The notes: generated by a model from the sequence alone, not told the origin. Shown: positions 1-12,496, numbered from the stretch's first letter. The stretch: DNA of 64,000 nt from Lamellibrachia columna (GCA_963662155.1 OY759262.1:14070782-14134781), one strand, 5' to 3'. A program made the numbers and translations.

Positions 1-2789
1 GTACAGTATGTGGCTGGGCATGTCACAAGTTTATGCAATGATGTAAAGTCTGTGGCTGGGCATGTCACTTGTTTATGCAATGATGTACAGTATGTGGCTG
101 GGCATGTCACGAGTTTATGCAATGATGTACAGTATGTGGCTGGGCATGTCACAAGTTTATACAATGATGTAAAGTCTGTGGCTGGGCATGTCGCTAGTTT
201 ATGCAATGATGTGAAGTCTGTGGCTGGGCATGTCACAAGTTTATGCAATGATGTAAAGTCTGTGGCTGGGCATGTCACTAGTTTATGCAATGATGTAAAG
301 TCTGTGGCTGGGCATGTCACGAGTTTATGCAATGATGTAAAGTCTGTGGCTGGGCATGTCACAAGTTTATGCAATGATGTACAGTCTGTGGCTGGGCATG
401 TCACAAGTTTATACAATGATGTAAAGTCTGTGGCTGGGCATGTCACGAGTTTATGCAATGATGTAAAGTCTGTGGCTGGGCATGTCACTAGTTTATGCAA
501 TGATGTACAGTATGTGGCTGGGCATGTCACAAGTTTATACAATGATGTACAGTATGTGGCTGGGCATGTCACGAGTTTATGCAATGATGTACAGTCTGTG
601 GCTGGGCATGTCACGAGTTTATGCAATGATGTACAGTCTGTGGCTGGGCATGTCACGAGTTTATGCAATGATGTACAGTCTGTGGCTTGGCATGTCACAA
701 GTTTATACAATGATGTAAAGTCTGTGGCTGGGCATGTCACTAGTTTATGCAATGATGTAAATTCTGTGGCTGGGCATGTCACTAGTTTATGCAATGATGT
801 AAATTATGTGGCTGGGCATGTCACTAGTTTATGCAATGATGTACAGTATGTGGCTGGGCATGTCACTAGTTTATGCAATGATGTACAGTATGTGGCTGGG
901 CATATCACAAGTTTATGCAATGATGTAAAGTCTGTGGTTGGGCATGTCACTTGTTTATGCAATGATGTACAGTATGTGGCTGGGCATGTCACTAGTTTAT
1001 GCAATGATGTACAGTATGTGGCTGGGCATATCACAAGTTTATGCAATGATGTAAAGTCTGTGGCTGGGCATGTCACTAGTTTATGCAATGATGTGAAGTC
1101 TGTGGCTGGGCATGTCACAAGTTTATACAATGATGTAAAGTCTGTGGCTGGGCATGTCGCTAGTTTATGCAATGATGTGAAGTCTGTGGCTGGGCATGTC
1201 ACAAGTTTATGATATGATGTAAAGTCTGTGGCTGGGCATGTCACAAGTTTATACAATGATGTAAAGTCTGTGGCTGGGCATGTCGCTAGTTTATGCAATG
1301 ATGTGAAGTCTGTGGCTGGGCATGTCACAAGTTTATGATATGATGTAAAGTCTGTGGCTGGGCATGTCACAAGTTTATACAATGATGTGAAGTCTGTGGC
1401 TGGGCATGTCACAAGTTTATGATATGATGTAAAGTCTGTGGCTGGGCATGTCACTAGTTTATGCAATGATGTAAAGTCTGTGGCTGGGCATGTCACTTGT
1501 TTATGCAATGATGTACAGTATGTGGCTGGGCATGTCACGATTTTATGCAATGATGTACAGTATGTGGCTGGGCATGTCACTAGTTTATGCAATGATGTAA
1601 AGTCTGTGGCTGGGCATGTCACGAGTTTATGCAATGATGTAAAGTCTGTGGCTGGGCATGTCACGAGCTTATGCAATGATGTGAAGTCTGTGGCTGGGCA
1701 TGTCAAGAGTTTATGCAATGATGTAAAGTCTGTGGCTGGGCATGTCACAAGTTTATGCAATGATGTACAGTTTGTGGCTGGGCATGTCACAAGTTTATGC
1801 AATGATGTACAGTCTGTGGCTGGGCATGTCAAGAGTTTATGCAATGATGTAAAGTCTGTGGCTGGGCATGTCACAAGTTTATACAATGATGTGAAGTCTG
1901 TGGCTGGGCATGTCACGAGCTTATGCAATGATGTAAAGTCTGTGGCTGGGCATGTCACGAGCTTATGCAATGATGTAAAGTCTGTGGCTGGGCATGTCAC
2001 GAGTCTATGCAATGATGTAAAGTCTGTGGCTGGGCATGTCACAAGTTTATGCAATTATATAAAGTCTGTGGCTGGGCATGTCACGAGTCTATGCAATGAT
2101 GTACAGTCTGTGGCTGGGCATGTCACTAGTTTATGCAATGATATAAAGTCTGTGGCTGAGCATGTCACAAGTTTATGCAATGATGTACAGTATGTGGCTG
2201 GGCATGTCACGAGTTTATGCAATTATATAAAGTCTGTGGCTGGGCATGTCACTAGTTTATGCAATGATATAAAGTCTGTGGCTGGGCATGTCACTAGTTT
2301 ATGCAATGATGTACAGTGTGTGGCTAGGCATGTCACAAGTTTATACAATGATGTACAGTATGTGGCTGGGCATGTCACAAGTTTATACAATGATGTACAG
2401 TATGTGGCTGGGCATGTCACAAGTTTATGCAATGATGTACAGTATGTGGCTGGGCATGTCACAAATTTATACAATGAAGTACAGTATGTGGCTGGGCATG
2501 TCACAAGTTTATACAATGATGTACAGTATGTGGCTGGGCATGTCACAAATTTATACAATGACGTACAGTATGTGGCTGGGCATGTCATAAATTTATACAA
2601 TGACGTACAGTATGTGGCTGGGCATGTCACAAGTTTATGCTATGATGTACAGTATGTGGCTGGGCATGTCACAAATTTATACAATGACGTACAGTATGTG
2701 GCTGGGCATGTCATGAGTATGTACAATGATGTACAGTCAGTGGCTGGGCATGTCATGAGTATGTACAATGATGTACAGTCTGAGTCATG
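1..2789. repeat. 42-bp minisatellite array, about 66 copies
   Basis: A head-to-tail tandem array with a 42-bp unit begins before the window and ends near 2,789. Because 42 is divisible by three and the unit lacks stops in several frames, it yields long pseudo-ORFs on both strands. On plus these read as repeats of VAGHVTSLCNDVKS; on minus as repeats of HKLVTCPATDFTSL. Copies differ at a few positions (AAG/CAG, AGT/TAT, TGC/TAC). A copy type with a stop codon recurs near 1,210, 1,336 and 1,420. A cluster of one variant at about 2,330-2,700 indicates local homogenisation. The array sits inside an intron of RCE1, immediately past its fifth coding exon. I do not treat the ORFs as genes. Confidence 0.95.
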
Positions 2790-2935
2790 AGCTTAACATT
2801 TGTTTATTGCTTTATTTCCCTCCAGCTTAGTTGTGTCAAGCAAACTGATCATAAGTCTTAACATATTCTGTACATGCATAAACTGCCTACCCCAAGAGTT
2901 GTCCTATATGTCAGAGTAAATATGAGATTGCTTAC

Positions 2936-2994
2936 CACAATATGGTTCCTCAACCAAATGAGATTTTTAGCATTAGAGAACCAGTATTCTGGGT
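2936..2994 (-). CDS. RCE1 coding exon 5
   Basis: The acceptor is TTTTTTCAG and the donor is GTAAGC. The 59-bp exon completes an Asp codon and ends NLIWLRNHIV, matching WLRNQVI just upstream of the catalytic APLTEE block in Rce1. That block is not found between here and the window edge. The next intron therefore contains at least 2.9 kb, including the 42-bp minisatellite. Confidence 0.9.
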
Positions 2995-5900
2995 CTGAAA
3001 AAAGGAAACATCTACTCAGAAATAAAATCACAGTGACATTAATATGTTACCAACTCAACAAATGATCTGTAAAATGGCATAAACAACTAGTAATGCAGCA
3101 CAACTCAGTGTTGCAAACGTTGTTAAATTAATTAATTTATCTATGTTACAATTACTGAAAAGACCTACAACATATGGATCCATTATATTGCTTTTAAAAC
3201 CTTTACATTTATTTCCTTTAGCAACCTACCTTTGTATATGCTGAAGATGCCATCTAAATAGTGCAACGTAAGTGGCCCAAGAAATAGCACCTACAAATCA
3301 ACATTGAACACATTTAAAGCTAAAACACAACAATGTAGCTGGAATGTAATACGCGTGAATGTGGAGTCGCAACATTAAAATCAAACCTACTTGGTACCCA
3401 CTACAACATGCTAGCTCGTTGTGCATGTGTTTTTTTGTGAAATCATCAGACAAACAATTAAATTACATAATGTTTGGTCAGACATTAAATGAAGTGAAAA
3501 TTAAAACGTTAAAAATCATCGGACAAACTATTTAATTAATTTTGGTTCGGTCAAACCGAAATTCTGCTAAACAAAAGGCAAAAGTAGCTATGCGTACCCC
3601 ACCTCTATAGATGCAATAACATAAGGCTATAAACACTTTTGCAAGTAACCCAATTAGGTCAATTCTTTCGATGATTTCAACAAAAGCATGCAATCTAAGT
3701 TCATTAAACCAAACATGCATATTACTTAAACTAGTTGAACATAACATCAACAAACCTGATTCACAATGGGCTAAATGAAGTGCAGAGGGATCTTTACTAC
3801 AGACGACTCAGTTATGGTCATTATTTTACTTACAACAGAACTACAATTTTTAATACTGTATATGCAAAGTAGAATAACATAACATTTTCTGTAAATGTTA
3901 TACGAGGCAATTAAAACAACAATTATACGTCATTGCGAAAAAATGCACTGTGTTTACAGGGACAACAACTTTGATTAATGCGACATGTTTCGCATGCTGA
4001 CAGTAGAGATTATACATACAAGTTGCAGGATATGACTGACCATTGTAAGTAGCAGCGGCAAAACAGATGCGGTGATCACACCGTGTAATCTCAGTCCTAT
4101 CCACGTGAAGAGAATTCTTGCCTGAAAATGATACAGGCACAAATGATTTACAGTAAACTCACAAAGTAGTAGAAACAACAGCTGTAGCCTTTAGGTAATA
4201 GCCATTAACCAGTAACATAACATAAAAAAATTTTCATTTTATTTTTATTTTGTAATTATTCACATTTCATTCATATTCATTAATTTAATTTAGATTGATC
4301 AATTTCCACCAAACACCATGTTTTGGTAGATTAGAAGTTATATCATTATTTTAAATGTATTTAAAATAAAACCATTAATAACCAAGTGTACTTATATTAT
4401 AGCACCACTAACATGAAAATAAAACCATAGCACCATTAACACGAAAATAAAACCATTAATACCCAAGTGTACTTTAAATATTGTAGCACCATTAACATGA
4501 AAATGAATCATTGGTGGAGTAACACCAAATGAATCATTAACACCAAATGAATCTGTAACACTAAATTAATCAGTAACAGTAAAAATTAATCATTAACACC
4601 AAATGAATCAGTAACACAATTTATAATAATATTTAACCTAAATAGTTCTACACTGTACTATGTGACTCACCCTAACACTGTATGAGTTGACACTACATGC
4701 CCATAGGAAAGGGATCATGAGAATACACACTAGTCCCACACGCAGAAACCGCAGCTTAATAGTGCTAGGGTGATCCCGCCTACAAATATACAAAACAAAT
4801 CAATTGTTAACTGTACATATGCACAAAAATACATTTAAAAACAGCAACATGTTGAAATTGAAGTTTGTAATTTTATCAAATTGTACTCTCAATTATGACT
4901 CATAAACAATCCATACAGTTGTAGCACACTTCCTGTGGCTATCTTATTGCTAACTGCGACATCTGTCACTTTTTAACCTACATATCACTTATCACTTGCT
5001 TAAAATAGCAGCAGGAAGGAAACCCAGCCAGCCAGTTAGTCCAGAAATGTCAGTCAAGTTAATGCCCATTTCCTTGCTTATAGCAGGTTTAAAACACACA
5101 GATAGACCCAATTACATAGATGGCATTAATAGTATTAATAAATATTTTGTATATAGCACAGTTTCTTTGAAAAGCATAAATTAAATAAAAAAATATATAT
5201 ATCCTAGGACAAATGGTGTTAACTAATTAATTTAAAGGTAAAACTAATTAATTATATATCTACTGGGTAAGTAGAAATATGAAGTAAATTTTAACATTAC
5301 ATACTACAGCTTGTATTATTATACATAAAATCATATTACACATTTCTAGTAGCAACTAAGTACAGTTATTGGACAAAACTATTTGGTATGGAGCTTGGAT
5401 ATCCAGGAAAAGTAGGAGCTCTATGATAAATGTCATTACAAGTCAAATTATGTGACTTGTCATTAATTATATGGCCATGAATTAATCTGTCAAAGAAAAA
5501 GAAGCCTAATGCTTCAGCCTAAGTACTGTAGGTACCATAAAACTGGAATATGATTAGATTCATGTAATTGCTGATACCATGAACAGCGGCAATGATAAAG
5601 AAAATTCTTTTTATGCAGACTTATGCAGACTGTATTATTTACATGTGTATGATCACTGCTTCATTTTGCATACTCTGAAACATCCAGCTTTCCATTGTCA
5701 AATTCCATATTAAACGTATGACTCAATGAAGTGAGCAAGAACCAATTATCTGCAATTGTGTTTAAAGAATAACCAAAAACCAGCAAGAAAATGCACTGTG
5801 AAATTAATGACATTTGACAACACACAGCATAGGCTGCTTTTGAAGCTGAATTGGTCTTTACACTGTTGTGCAGAAAGAAAAACATAAAAGAAACCACATT

Positions 5901-8900
5901 TCAGGAATGTTCTGTTTGACAAGAAATTGCCCATGGAGCTGTTCTACAGCCAGAATGAAGCCAACCAGAAATACACAAGGGTATGATAAATACAGTGATA
6001 AAGGAAGGTGATAAAAATATGGTGATAACAATATTAAGGTGATAAAAATAAGGTGATGAACGTGTGAGGTGATAGAAGGGGGTAGTAATGGATTCCAGCT
6101 TTGAGCAGTTTCTTGCAATCCACTTAGGCTTGACTGGCTGACCTACACCAGTTTTTGAACCCAGCACACTGACTTATCCGAGCAATGATTACCATCAACA
6201 CAACTACATCGAGAATGATGACATGCAACAGCCAAATATACCTATATAGTAATGTGTGTGTGGTACATAATTTATTATACACTATATTTAATTAATAACC
6301 AGGATCAGTTAACTGTTTATCTGGCAGATAAGGTATCTTATCAGCAATAGGTTAAAATGGAGATTAAAACAGGACACGTAGCAGACAACAAGCGAGACTG
6401 ACATAAAAGAAATGTCAACTGAGTCATTTCAGTGCCCCAACCAGACGGGAACGGTGTCCAATTTGGTGCTCACACAAAAGGCACAAGAAAGTCACACAAA
6501 GAAATAACGGTTTATGGAGAAAAAAAATTAAGTACAGTTTTGGTTAGGAAATAGTGACTGTTTGAAGATAGGAAACGGTAGTCACAATTTTGGGGTTAAG
6601 AAAACAAAGTTACTTATGAGGGTGGGGAATAAAGTTGCAGGAAAAAAGCCAATGGAATAATACAGATTTTTTGGCTTTTTTCTCTTTCTTTTGCAATGGA
6701 ATGAGCCACTATATCAATAAAGTAGTATGGTTTTGTTTCTGTGGAAAACAACAACAAATTATTATTATGTAATTAAGTAATTCTTAATTTGCAATCATTT
6801 GTCTACCCCGTACTTCAATTGGGGTTCCTTATAATATGATTCAGCCTCAAACGTTGTTCTTTACAGCAATGTTTTAATTTTCATTTATTTTGATAATTAT
6901 AGATAACATTTTCACTTGAGTTTAGATACTGCCTGGTATATATTTTGTATTACTAGCCATCCAAGCTGCATGCACTGCCAACAGCAATACAAGTTGATGT
7001 TTGGTTTTCATCATGTAAAGCGGGGGTTCTTAACCGGTGATCCATGGACCCCTAGGGTGTCCATGGAATGGCTTCAGGGGTCCGTGAACTGGGGGCAAAA
7101 AATTATTATTTCGTTGAGTTCCTTCCTGTTTATGTGCATTTTTCGGGGGGGGGTCTATAGCTTTCTTTAGGTTCTCAAAGGGGTCCGTGACCCAAAAAAG
7201 GTTAAGAAACAATGTAAAGATACTTCACTGATATATACACAAGTGGGGCAATCTGAAATGTGCTGTGCTGTGTTGAATATAAATTGCCTGCAAATGGGAC
7301 ACTATTCATTATAGTGCTACTGATATCCTGAATATAAATTGCCTGCAAATGGGACACTATTCATTATAGTGCTACTGATATCCTGGTCTCAGATTGAAAG
7401 TAGTCTCACTCTCAGATTTTCCTTGCGCATTTGCACTCATGATTTGAAGGTGAAGATTAGTAATATGGGTCAAATTAAATGTTTGATTCAGTTAGTCTTT
7501 TCAACAACACATCAAAACAATCTCACATAAATTTTAATGTTTTTATCATTGGATATATATGCCGATTGATCCTAGTGGCTTGCTCAGTGTTGCTGCTTCT
7601 ATCATTGACTTGTGTAACATCGACAACATCCAAGTGCTGGCAAGTCTGTCCAAAGGTAGCACGCTTTATAAAAATTTCTTCTTGATTCCGTCTAAGCTGC
7701 ACTTGCTGAAGTAGTTTGGTGGGTGAAAAGGAACTGTTTATAATATAGGTATACGGTACAGTAAATCAAATAAAAAATACATATAACCAATATATATGCA
7801 TGTGGTAATATGTTTAGAGCATACTTGATATCAGTGAATCTGTTACCACTGTAAAGACCATAGAAACACCTTTAAAATGGTGCATATAGATTTGATCTCA
7901 GGTGAATATTAAGAAAGTTGTGGCAATTTGAAGGTAAAAAATTAGGCAAATTTTTTGGCCTCTGTTTTACTTTAAAACATATGAAATCGTGTGACCGTCA
8001 TATGCAGTTTTGTACTTCAAACTGTGTCAAATCGACCAATTTTCAACAAATTTAAAAAGTTGATAACTCAGAATCACTTTTTTTACTGTGCATAGTTGTT
8101 TATTAGGTAAACTACAAACACTGTATTAACATTTCAGGATAGATTTCTGTCTCGTTTAATTCATATTGCAGCTGAAAGTTACTGTTCTACCCAATGGCGT
8201 TTTTCTCCAAAATTTCTCCCAAATTGGCCCAAAATAAAAGTGGCAGAACACCATCCTGAAATTGTAATATGTTGTTTACCCAATAAAGGATTACGTACAG
8301 TTAAAAAAATTGTGGTCATAGGACTTGTCCCACATTCTCATTCTGGGTGCTGAAATTCATAAAATATAGAAAAAGTTAAAGTTTATGGCTGAATTTGGGT
8401 GATTTAAAAAAAAAAAGGATTTAAAAAAAAATTTAATTGGATTTTTTTATTTATTGGATTTTTTTTAAATCTGGTATATAGACATTTATATTTATAAACT
8501 CTTTCAAACATGTTCTATTCGAATCGATTTGGGTTCTTGTCTTAACAGAGGGTACATGATTTTTGCTTATATAAAGACATTAGACAATTTCCACAAGGCC
8601 TCACCCCCTGTAGTTGCATAATCTGTCTTGGAAAGGAAAGCATGCTGTGTGTCTGTGGCTGTAGCAGTACTAATTGTTGTTTGCTGAGAGGGTGGATTAG
8701 CACCTGTCCAGGGCTTTGTGTACACTAAGAGTCTCTAACCAGAATACAAACTGGTACAGTATTAACAACTGAGTCAACATACTGAATTGGTAACAACTAG
8801 CACAAGCTCTAAGTGGACTTTAACTCAGGGCTTCTGACTTGAAAAGATACTTTCTCTGGAAGACAGTTTGTGTGGCTTCACAGCATTCAGAAAGGGAATA

Positions 8901-11801
8901 GCTCAATTATACACAATGTCATAAAATATTTGACTATCAGGCTATCTGGTGTCAATACAGCTACACAAGTGTGCACACTTTGTGCTTTGTATTAAAAAAC
9001 ATACAAAACTTTGTTGATATCGATGCTTGTAAACAAGTATTTGTGCTAAATTCATATAAACCAGTGATTGAAAAAACCAGAAGTAAAAAAAAACATAAAT
9101 CAATGATTTTTTTACTGATTTAAATCATGATTTAAATCAAACAACTCTACCTATCATTCTTGAATTTTGCATAGATAATCTAATGTCTATATATTCAGCA
9201 AATTTCAGATCTGTAGCTTGTAAACTTCTTAAGTTAGAAGTATCTGAAAACAGATAAAAGCACTGTAGCATTGTTGGAGTAATGAAAATATGTCCTATCA
9301 TGTCTAGTCTTTGGTATGAATTGCTCATTTTTTAAATAGACTTATCATACTAATTTAACTAACTTTTAACTTTCTTCAGATACTATTTTTTTCCCAAACT
9401 GCAGCAGTTCTGGCTACTTGCCGACCATTATCAGTGTACAGAAATAGTATGTGACCATTACGCAATTCTTCAGATTCATGTGGTACAGTTTAAAAATTAT
9501 CAATCAGATATTGCATACTTAGTCCTGGTTTGGAATAGAAGAACCTTCTTTTACTTCTTTGGAGTCATATTCCTTAAAAAAATATTTAAATATACCATTA
9601 ATAATAATTTACATTATAGTGATTTTTTAATAAATAAAAGTAAAATATGTTTTATTATTTGTTTTTGCATTAATACATTACAGCATTTCAAATTTTTCAT
9701 ATCGTTTGTGATATCATCAGACTCCTTTTATGATGAATGTTTATAAAATATTATTAGAAACTATTTCATCCATTTTCAGTAAACAAAACAAAGGCACGTG
9801 TGCATATGTTTGTGTACAAGCTGTGAACAGCCAATAAGATTGCCACAAGGTGGTCGTGAGAGAAAATTTAAATCTGATAAAAATCGGTATTCATCCCCAC
9901 AATCACTGCACAATTTATAATCTATTGGCAATGAAGTATATTTAGACATTGCATAGAATGTCATTAGTGCATGTGATGAAATAGTTGATTACAAAATTAC
10001 GTCATATTGTCCACATACTTCGGTAAGTTCGGGTGCGCACCGATTTTCGGGTGGTAAAAAAACACTTTGTCGTCGATAGAATTCCACAAAACTTAACATT
10101 GATTTACAAAACCAATTATATTTCATTCTAATAATGTTTTGTAAAATGTTTTATACACACCTTCAGGAAGAACTGCTATGATTTAGATGGCACTCTACCA
10201 ACACATGGCATTCCATCAACACATGTTTTACCTTAGGCAAAGTCAATCGCCCTACAATGTTTTTCTATCTGGCTGTTGCTACTAGTAGGGGCGAAGGTCT
10301 CGTGCATCAAAAGCTTAAGTATTTTCATGAAACGTGAAACCTTACAAAAACGCCATAAACAGAGCAATAAACACGTCTTTCGTGTCTGTATGCATTCTTA
10401 TATGTATATCACTAAAGTTACCTGACAATAACCATGTAAAAGTGTGAAATTATTACCTTTTTGTCAGAACGCATGTGCTTGTCAAGGTTTGTATATAACC
10501 GGATGTTGTTGTGAGCGAGAAAGGCATGCGGGATTTCCATAGATCTATATAAGGTCACACTAAGAATTGCCGTCTGCTGGCCATAGAGTTACATCATTAA
10601 TAATGCCCCTATAAACTATTAACTTACTAACGGGTGTTTTATTTATTTCTGTGCTGCTGGCCCATTCTGGCCTCATTCTACACGAAATCGCGTTTTATCA
10701 TGTGACCCAAAGGCAACATCACGTGCACAGTATGGCGGCTAGTTGTGAAATGTTTTCTATGTCACCGATAAAAGTACTCATAAGTAATTATTTGGAGCAC
10801 ATTTCTTCAGTTTCTTGACGCCCAATTGTCGGTTGTATGTCACAGAATACACATGTGAAACGGTTAGTGCGTATCGGTTTTAAAACTTAAGTTATTAGTT
10901 CCGTAGCCATTTGGCTACGGAACTGCCAAATCGCCGAGTTAGCAAATGCCGCACGGGACTTTCGCCCCAGAGACGAAGAGTGGGGCGAATTTTTTTGCCT
11001 AGTTTTACCTATGTCAAACAATTTAATACAAGGTTGCAGGGAAAATTATGATCTATGACTATGTCATCAATATGTGATGTTATGCGAAACCCAGACTGAT
11101 TAGCATGCCGAGCAACAAAAAGAAGGGCCCCCCCATCGTCGCATCGAGTGCATATCAGCCGAGTAACATCGCGCACGGCCGAAACTGCCGCTGCACGATG
11201 TGCGGTATTGTCATGTACCTAGCCCTAGGTGGCACAAAAGTCAAAACAGTTACCGGATATGTATAGTCACTGTCAGTAGTAATACAAAAAAATTAATTAC
11301 AAAAAGCAGCCAATTTAACACCAATCCACCAATGCAAGCAATGGCAATGCTGAAATCGGTGACAAATTGAGACTGTCACTATGACTATGTCTATGAAATA
11401 GAGTCATAACGCCTTGATTTTAAGTTGAAGAGAGGGTTGACTCTTACCAGGAAGAAGAACATGACAGCGAGTACAAACTGAGACCGGGGTGACTGCCAGT
11501 GTCACTGACATGTCCCTGACCGGTCAGTCAGTTACAAGACTCAGTATTGTCTTGACAGTAACTGAGTAAGCTTGATCATAAAAATAACATAAGATAAGAT
11601 AAGGCTTTGCCATTGTCTACCCTCTCAATAATTTAAATTATGACAAGAAAACAAGCATGTAAATGCTTACCCGTGTTGTCCTGGTGTCCACACATATAGA
11701 CTGCCAACATAAATTACTGCAAGGAATAAACATAATAATATCGCGGAGACAGGACTGTATTCGAATGCAACCGTGTTGAAATGCCAAAATATCGGCGCCA
11801 T
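2936..11801 (-). CDS. CAAX prenyl protease 2 (RCE1), N-terminal part, five exons
   Basis: Known function: Rce1 is an ER-membrane protease that removes the -aaX tripeptide from prenylated CAAX proteins such as Ras. Five minus-strand exons (11801-11671, 4779-4671, 4121-4041, 3290-3230, 2994-2936) join in consistent phases to give 147 codons. Recognisable Rce1 signatures, in order, are YVGSLYVW at the end of the first membrane segment, RDHPSTIKLRF, GLRLHG followed by LPLLLTM, VLFLGPL, and WLRNHIV just before the catalytic region. All introns are GT-AG. The next block, which carries the conserved catalytic Glu pair and the His residues, is not in the 2.9 kb to the left edge, so the gene continues beyond the minisatellite. 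Identification comes from family knowledge; no search was run. Confidence 0.93.
3230..3290 (-). CDS. RCE1 coding exon 4
   Basis: The acceptor is TTTGTAG and the donor is GTAGGT. The 61-bp exon begins VLFLGPL, the conserved membrane segment that follows LLLTM in Rce1. It then carries a less conserved loop ending IFSIYK and one base of a split codon. Confidence 0.9.
4041..4121 (-). CDS. RCE1 coding exon 3
   Basis: The acceptor is TTTTCAG and the donor is GTCAGT, a weaker but usable site. It encodes 27 codons including GLRLHG and LPLLLTM, equivalent to the GFRLEG and LPLLLTM segment of vertebrate Rce1. The following 750-bp intron shows nothing I can name. Confidence 0.9.
4380..4625. repeat. Degenerate AT-rich tandem repeat
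   Basis: Imperfect repeats built on ACCATTAACA, AACACCAAATGAATCA and GAAAATAAAACCATTA fill this part of RCE1 intron 2. The period is irregular and I see no coding or structural role. Confidence 0.6.
4671..4779 (-). CDS. RCE1 coding exon 2
   Basis: The acceptor is TTTGTAG and the donor is GTGAGT at 4670. The exon reads RDHPSTIKLRFLRVG and then a second hydrophobic stretch with a Trp. This matches the conserved RDHP-xx-IK-xRF element of Rce1. It is 109 bp (one base completing the split codon plus 36 codons). The 549-bp intron to exon 3 holds a degenerate repeat. Confidence 0.92.
7021..7211. mobile_element. Short hAT-like MITE with 8-bp target duplication
   Basis: Imperfect inverted ends (GTTCTTAACC at the left, GGTTAAGAA at the right) and paired GGGGTCC motifs near each end bound a 191-bp non-coding unit. 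The flanking octamer ATGTAAAG occurs at 7013-7020 and again at 7212-7219. An 8-bp target duplication is the signature of hAT transposition. There is no transposase in the unit. Confidence 0.75.
7275..7384. repeat. 55-bp direct tandem duplication (2 copies)
   Basis: The segment beginning GAATATAAATTGCCTGCAAA is repeated perfectly with a 55-bp period. It is a recent simple duplication in RCE1 intron 1. Confidence 0.9.
8020..8390. repeat. Fold-back (inverted repeat) stretch
   Basis: A left arm (about 8,050-8,145, ending CATTTCAGGAT) and a right arm (about 8,248-8,345, beginning ATCCTGAAATT) are imperfect reverse complements. They share TTTATTRGGTAAAC and ACTGTGCATA/TACGTACAGT segments around a roughly 100-bp centre. 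It resembles a fold-back element or old MITE; there is no ORF. Confidence 0.5.
10690..10990. promoter_or_regulatory. CpG-richer stretch with E-box and two hairpins
   Basis: A CACGTG E-box lies at 10719-10724, followed by an ATGGCGGC-started 28-codon ORF (10732-10818). A 13-bp perfect hairpin stem follows at 10897-10924 (AGTTCCGTAGCCA and its complement). A second hairpin has 9-bp arms at 10961-10969 and 10981-10989 (TTCGCCCCA and its complement). This could be an alternative promoter, an enhancer or part of a small repeat; I cannot choose. Confidence 0.3.
11671..11801 (-). CDS. RCE1 coding exon 1
   Basis: The ATG at 11801-11799 sits in a strong context (AAGATGGCG). An in-frame TAG lies 18 nt upstream (11819-11817), which fixes the start. 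The exon encodes 43 codons plus two bases: a short lead, then a hydrophobic segment ending in YVGSLYVW, the hallmark of the Rce1 N-terminal membrane helix. The donor is GTAAGC at 11670. Intron 1 is about 6.9 kb. Confidence 0.92.
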
Positions 11802-12442
11802 CTTGAATGCGAGTAACTAATTTAGTGCTGTCACCTAGCAGATAAATGCAGAACTGTTTCTCAAACTAGCAGACGACACGCGTGTAACAAAACTCGGATA
11901 TACTTGCAACGCAGCAATATCCTTTTCATGTTTCAAGTGAACTGTCATGTGCAAGCAGATAAGCACCTGGCAGTTCCAAGAAATTGATGCTTTAACGATT
12001 GGTCGATAGAAAGCGGCAGTAGTTCATAGAAAAACTGCTAGCAACGGGAGTAGGTGTTATCTTACCGCACTTCTGGTTGTGGTCAGGAGAAATCTACAGC
12101 GCTAGCGTTGCGTGACATCCAGAACTTGAAGAAGACTGCACACGCGAATTAGGACTCTCCAACAACAACAATCAGAAGACAGCGTGGCCATCTCGGAGTT
12201 CCAGATTGCTTCTCCACGACGATAATGGCCTGTAAGTGCGTACGGGACCACGACGCCATCACCGCTGTTTCCGCGACGCTCATGTTGATATCATAGACAG
12301 AGCGCTGGTGTTCGGTCAACATCACCCGACAAATATAAGTCATTCAGTTCATCGTGCAGTTGGTTGTCTCCAAGAATGTTTTAATTTGTGAAAAATTCAT
12401 CCAGTTGAGTGTTTTTTCCTATGGATCCGGGAATTATACTAT

Positions 12443-12443
12443 A

Positions 12444-12495
<52 letters not shown>

Positions 12496-12496
12496 C
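12443..12496. repeat. (ACGC)n microsatellite, about 13 copies
   Basis: A pure tetranucleotide run. Alternating pyrimidine-purine composition makes it Z-DNA-prone, and the ORFs through it are artefacts. Confidence 0.97.

Larger units (their letters stand above)
4780..11670 (-). other. RCE1 intron 1, about 6.9 kb
   Basis: The large first intron of RCE1 holds a short hAT-like element (7021-7211), a 55-bp direct duplication (7275-7384) and a fold-back stretch near 8.0-8.4 kb. At 5998-6075 there is a small run of AAGGTGATAAAAAT-like repeats. At its 5' end (10.7-11.2 kb) lies a CpG-richer stretch with two hairpins. I found no exon of another gene. Confidence 0.7.

Noticed and set aside
10..2790. 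Long ORFs on both strands (400, 450 and 416 codons)
   Set aside because: They arise from a stop-free 42-bp tandem unit inside an RCE1 intron; no start context, domain or splice link supports a protein.
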